The notes under the pieces: model-generated | Database searches by the model: none | The model's input: only the letters and a program-made list of their open reading frames with translations | What the model was told of the DNA's origin: nothing | Part shown: piece by piece, positions 14,289 to 15,660 of the stretch | Layout of the letters: every line of letters begins with the position of its first letter | How positions within the stretch are numbered: the first letter of the stretch is position 1 | DNA from: SZUA-426 sp041666155 | GTDB taxonomy: Bacteria > Spirochaetota > Spirochaetia > Treponematales > Breznakiellaceae | Assembly (NCBI GenBank): GCA_041666155.1 | Contig: JBAYHM010000080.1 | Location: 1-15,660 of the forward strand | Reading direction: 5' to 3' | DNA: 15,660 bases | Translations under genes and position numbers: made by a program

Positions 14289-15206
14289 ATGAAAGTGATG
14301 AAAAGCCTTCGCGACGTCATGGACGCCGTAAAAAGCGCGCCGCCCCGGAAGATAGCGGTTTCGGCGGCGGCGGACGAAGATATTCTTGGTGCTGTCGGCG
14401 CCGCGAAAAATCGCGGAATCGCCGATTTCATACTCGTCGGCGACCGTGATCTCATTTTGAAAATGGCGGCCGATCACGGCGTCGATGTTTCTTCATGCGA
14501 AATTCTCGACGTGAAGGACCCCGCCGAATCAGCGAAGGTCGCCGTCGGACTGGTGTCCGGCGGGAAAGCGGATATCGTCATGAAGGGATTGGTCGAATCG
14601 AGCGTATTCATAAAGGCGCTGCTGGACCCGGATACGGGCTTGCGCGTGGAAGGAAGCGTTTTCAGCGCGATCGCGGTCATGGACATGCGCGAATACGACC
14701 GGCTCATGTTCATCACCGATCCCGGTTTCGTACCGGCGCCGGACCTGGAGACGAAAAAACGGCTTATCGAAAACGCGGTGGGCGTCATGAAGAAACTCGG
14801 GATAGAGACGCCAAAGGTCGCCGTCCTGAGCGCGGTTGAAACGGTTTCCCAGAAAATGATCGCCACGGTTGAAGCCCGCAGTCTCCAGGAGATGAACGAG
14901 GCCGGGAAGATATCCGGCTGCGTAGTCGCCGGACCGATATCCCTGGATCTGGCGATCTCCGAAAAGTCGGCCGCCCACAAGAAGTACTTACACGCGGTCG
15001 CAGGGAAAGCCGACCTTTTACTGGTCCCCACCATCGAAGTGGGGAACGCTCTGTACAAGTCGATGACCTACTTCGCGCATATAGCTTCAGGCGGCGTCGT
15101 GGCGGGAACGCGGTCCCCGGTTATCTTCACGTCCCGCTCCGATACGGCCGAGACGAAACTGCATACGATCGCTCTGGCGGTGTACTTGGCGGGGGTGAAT
15201 CGATGA
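14289..15206 (+). CDS. ptb: Phosphate butyryltransferase (copy 2)
   Basis: The 305-residue protein is paralogous to the product of 2173-3060. Shared blocks are DFILVGD, the VMKGLVESSVFIKALL segment, ENAV and KLGIETPKVAVLSAVETV, then LLLVPTIEVGNALYKSMTY and SPVIFTSRSDTAETK. It would convert an acyl-CoA and phosphate into acyl phosphate. The two copies differ clearly along their length, so they are not a recent duplication and may prefer different acyl groups. AAGGAAAG precedes the ATG. Its TGA overlaps the ATG of buk copy 2 (ATGA), indicating translational coupling and a functional pair. It follows BKACE copy 2 and the VOC gene in one operon. Confidence 0.92.
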   Translation: MKVMKSLRDVMDAVKSAPPRKIAVSAAADEDILGAVGAAKNRGIADFILVGDRDLILKMAADHGVDVSSCEILDVKDPAESAKVAVGLVSGGKADIVMKGLVESSVFIKALLDPDTGLRVEGSVFSAIAVMDMREYDRLMFITDPGFVPAPDLETKKRLIENAVGVMKKLGIETPKVAVLSAVETVSQKMIATVEARSLQEMNEAGKISGCVVAGPISLDLAISEKSAAHKKYLHAVAGKADLLLVPTIEVGNALYKSMTYFAHIASGGVVAGTRSPVIFTSRSDTAETKLHTIALAVYLAGVNR

Positions 15207-15660
15207 GCGCCGCAAAAGAATACCGGGTACTGGCGATCAACCCCGGATCAACCTCGACGAAGATCGCCCTTTTCGAGGGCAGCCAAAAGCTTTTCGGGTC
15301 GGAGGTCGCCCACGAAGCCGCCGAATTGAGGAAATGCGCCGAGATCGCCGATCAATTCCCTTTGCGTCGGGATACGGTTATCCGCGCGATGGCCGAGGCG
15401 GGCTTACCTTTGGACGGCGTTGGGAACGGCGGCATCGACGCGTACGCGGGGCGGGGCGGCGGCTTGACCGGCTGCGCGGGCGGAACGTATGCGGTGAACG
15501 ACATAATGCTCTCCGACGCGCGCTCGGGCCGTTACGCCAAGCACCCCGCGAGTTTCGGCTCGATCCTCGCCTCCGATTTCGCCCGTGAATTCGGGGGTAG
15601 GGCCTTCGTCGTGAATCCTCCGACGGTGGACGAGATGGATGATGTCGCGCGTATAACCGG
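15203..15660 (+). CDS. buk: Butyrate kinase (copy 2, N-terminal part)
   Basis: Translation from ATG 15203 is open to the end of the window (152 residues, C-terminus missing). It shows AINPGSTSTK (phosphate-binding loop, about 11-20), the glycine-rich AGRGGGLTGCAGGTYAVND, the KHPASFGSILA segment and VVNPPTVDEMDDVARITG, the standard Buk order. It would make ATP from the acyl phosphate supplied by Ptb copy 2. The start overlaps the ptb stop as ATGA. It is distinct from copy 1 at 1084-2157: for example it retains DEMDDVARITG, as in typical butyrate kinases, where copy 1 has DEFWELSRYSG. Confidence 0.92.
   Translation, partial: MSAAKEYRVLAINPGSTSTKIALFEGSQKLFGSEVAHEAAELRKCAEIADQFPLRRDTVIRAMAEAGLPLDGVGNGGIDAYAGRGGGLTGCAGGTYAVNDIMLSDARSGRYAKHPASFGSILASDFAREFGGRAFVVNPPTVDEMDDVARIT

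Overview
The window (about 60% GC by eye, tightly packed genes, strong purine-rich ribosome binding sites) looks like part of a catabolic gene region from an anaerobic, fermenting bacterium. The sequence alone does not fix the phylum; Spirochaetes, Synergistetes and Firmicutes-like anaerobes are all compatible. It contains sixteen protein genes, the first and last cut by the window edges. I see no tRNA, rRNA, CRISPR array or transposase.

Layout. (1) Positions 1-3060, + strand: the end of a CoA-transferase alpha subunit, the beta subunit, a butyrate kinase (buk) and a phosphate butyryltransferase (ptb), closed by a very strong bidirectional terminator at 3100-3133. (2) Positions 3164-8177, - strand: an operon read from a consensus-like promoter at 8255-8228, in the order thiolase, BKACE (beta-keto acid cleavage enzyme, the Kce/DUF849 family), cyclase-family metal hydrolase, metallo-beta-lactamase (MBL) hydrolase and MFS transporter of the oxalate/formate-antiporter type. 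(3) Positions 8371-12761, + strand: APC-family permease, FadR-type GntR regulator, transaldolase-like protein and UlaG-like MBL lactonase. Related inverted-repeat operators lie before the permease, the regulator and the UlaG-like gene. (4) Positions 12762-13028: a 267-base gap holding a hairpin terminator and a 142-base inverted-repeat element. (5) Positions 13029-15660, + strand: a second BKACE, a VOC/glyoxalase-fold protein, a second ptb and the start of a second buk.

How the genes may work together (inference from family chemistry). BKACE enzymes condense a beta-keto acid with acetyl-CoA to give acetoacetate and a new acyl-CoA. The acyl-CoA can pass through Ptb (acyl phosphate) and Buk (ATP plus free acid). 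The acetoacetate can be activated by the CoA-transferase and split by the thiolase into acetyl-CoA, which regenerates the co-substrate. All these steps are encoded here, BKACE, Ptb and Buk twice. The upstream substrate is unknown. The lysine-fermentation aminomutase and dehydrogenase genes are absent, and both BKACE proteins have a hydrophobic residue where Kce has the glutamate thought to bind the substrate amine. An uncharged beta-keto acid therefore seems more likely than 3-keto-5-aminohexanoate. The cyclase, two MBL hydrolases, transaldolase-like protein and VOC protein are candidates for ring-opening, hydrolysis and carbon-carbon cleavage of the imported compound.

Most notable for follow-up: the shared GntR operators, the transaldolase-like protein that keeps the Schiff-base lysine but lacks the usual aspartate, and the 142-base element, whose imperfect pairs are all G-U on the + strand, as expected for a folded leader RNA.
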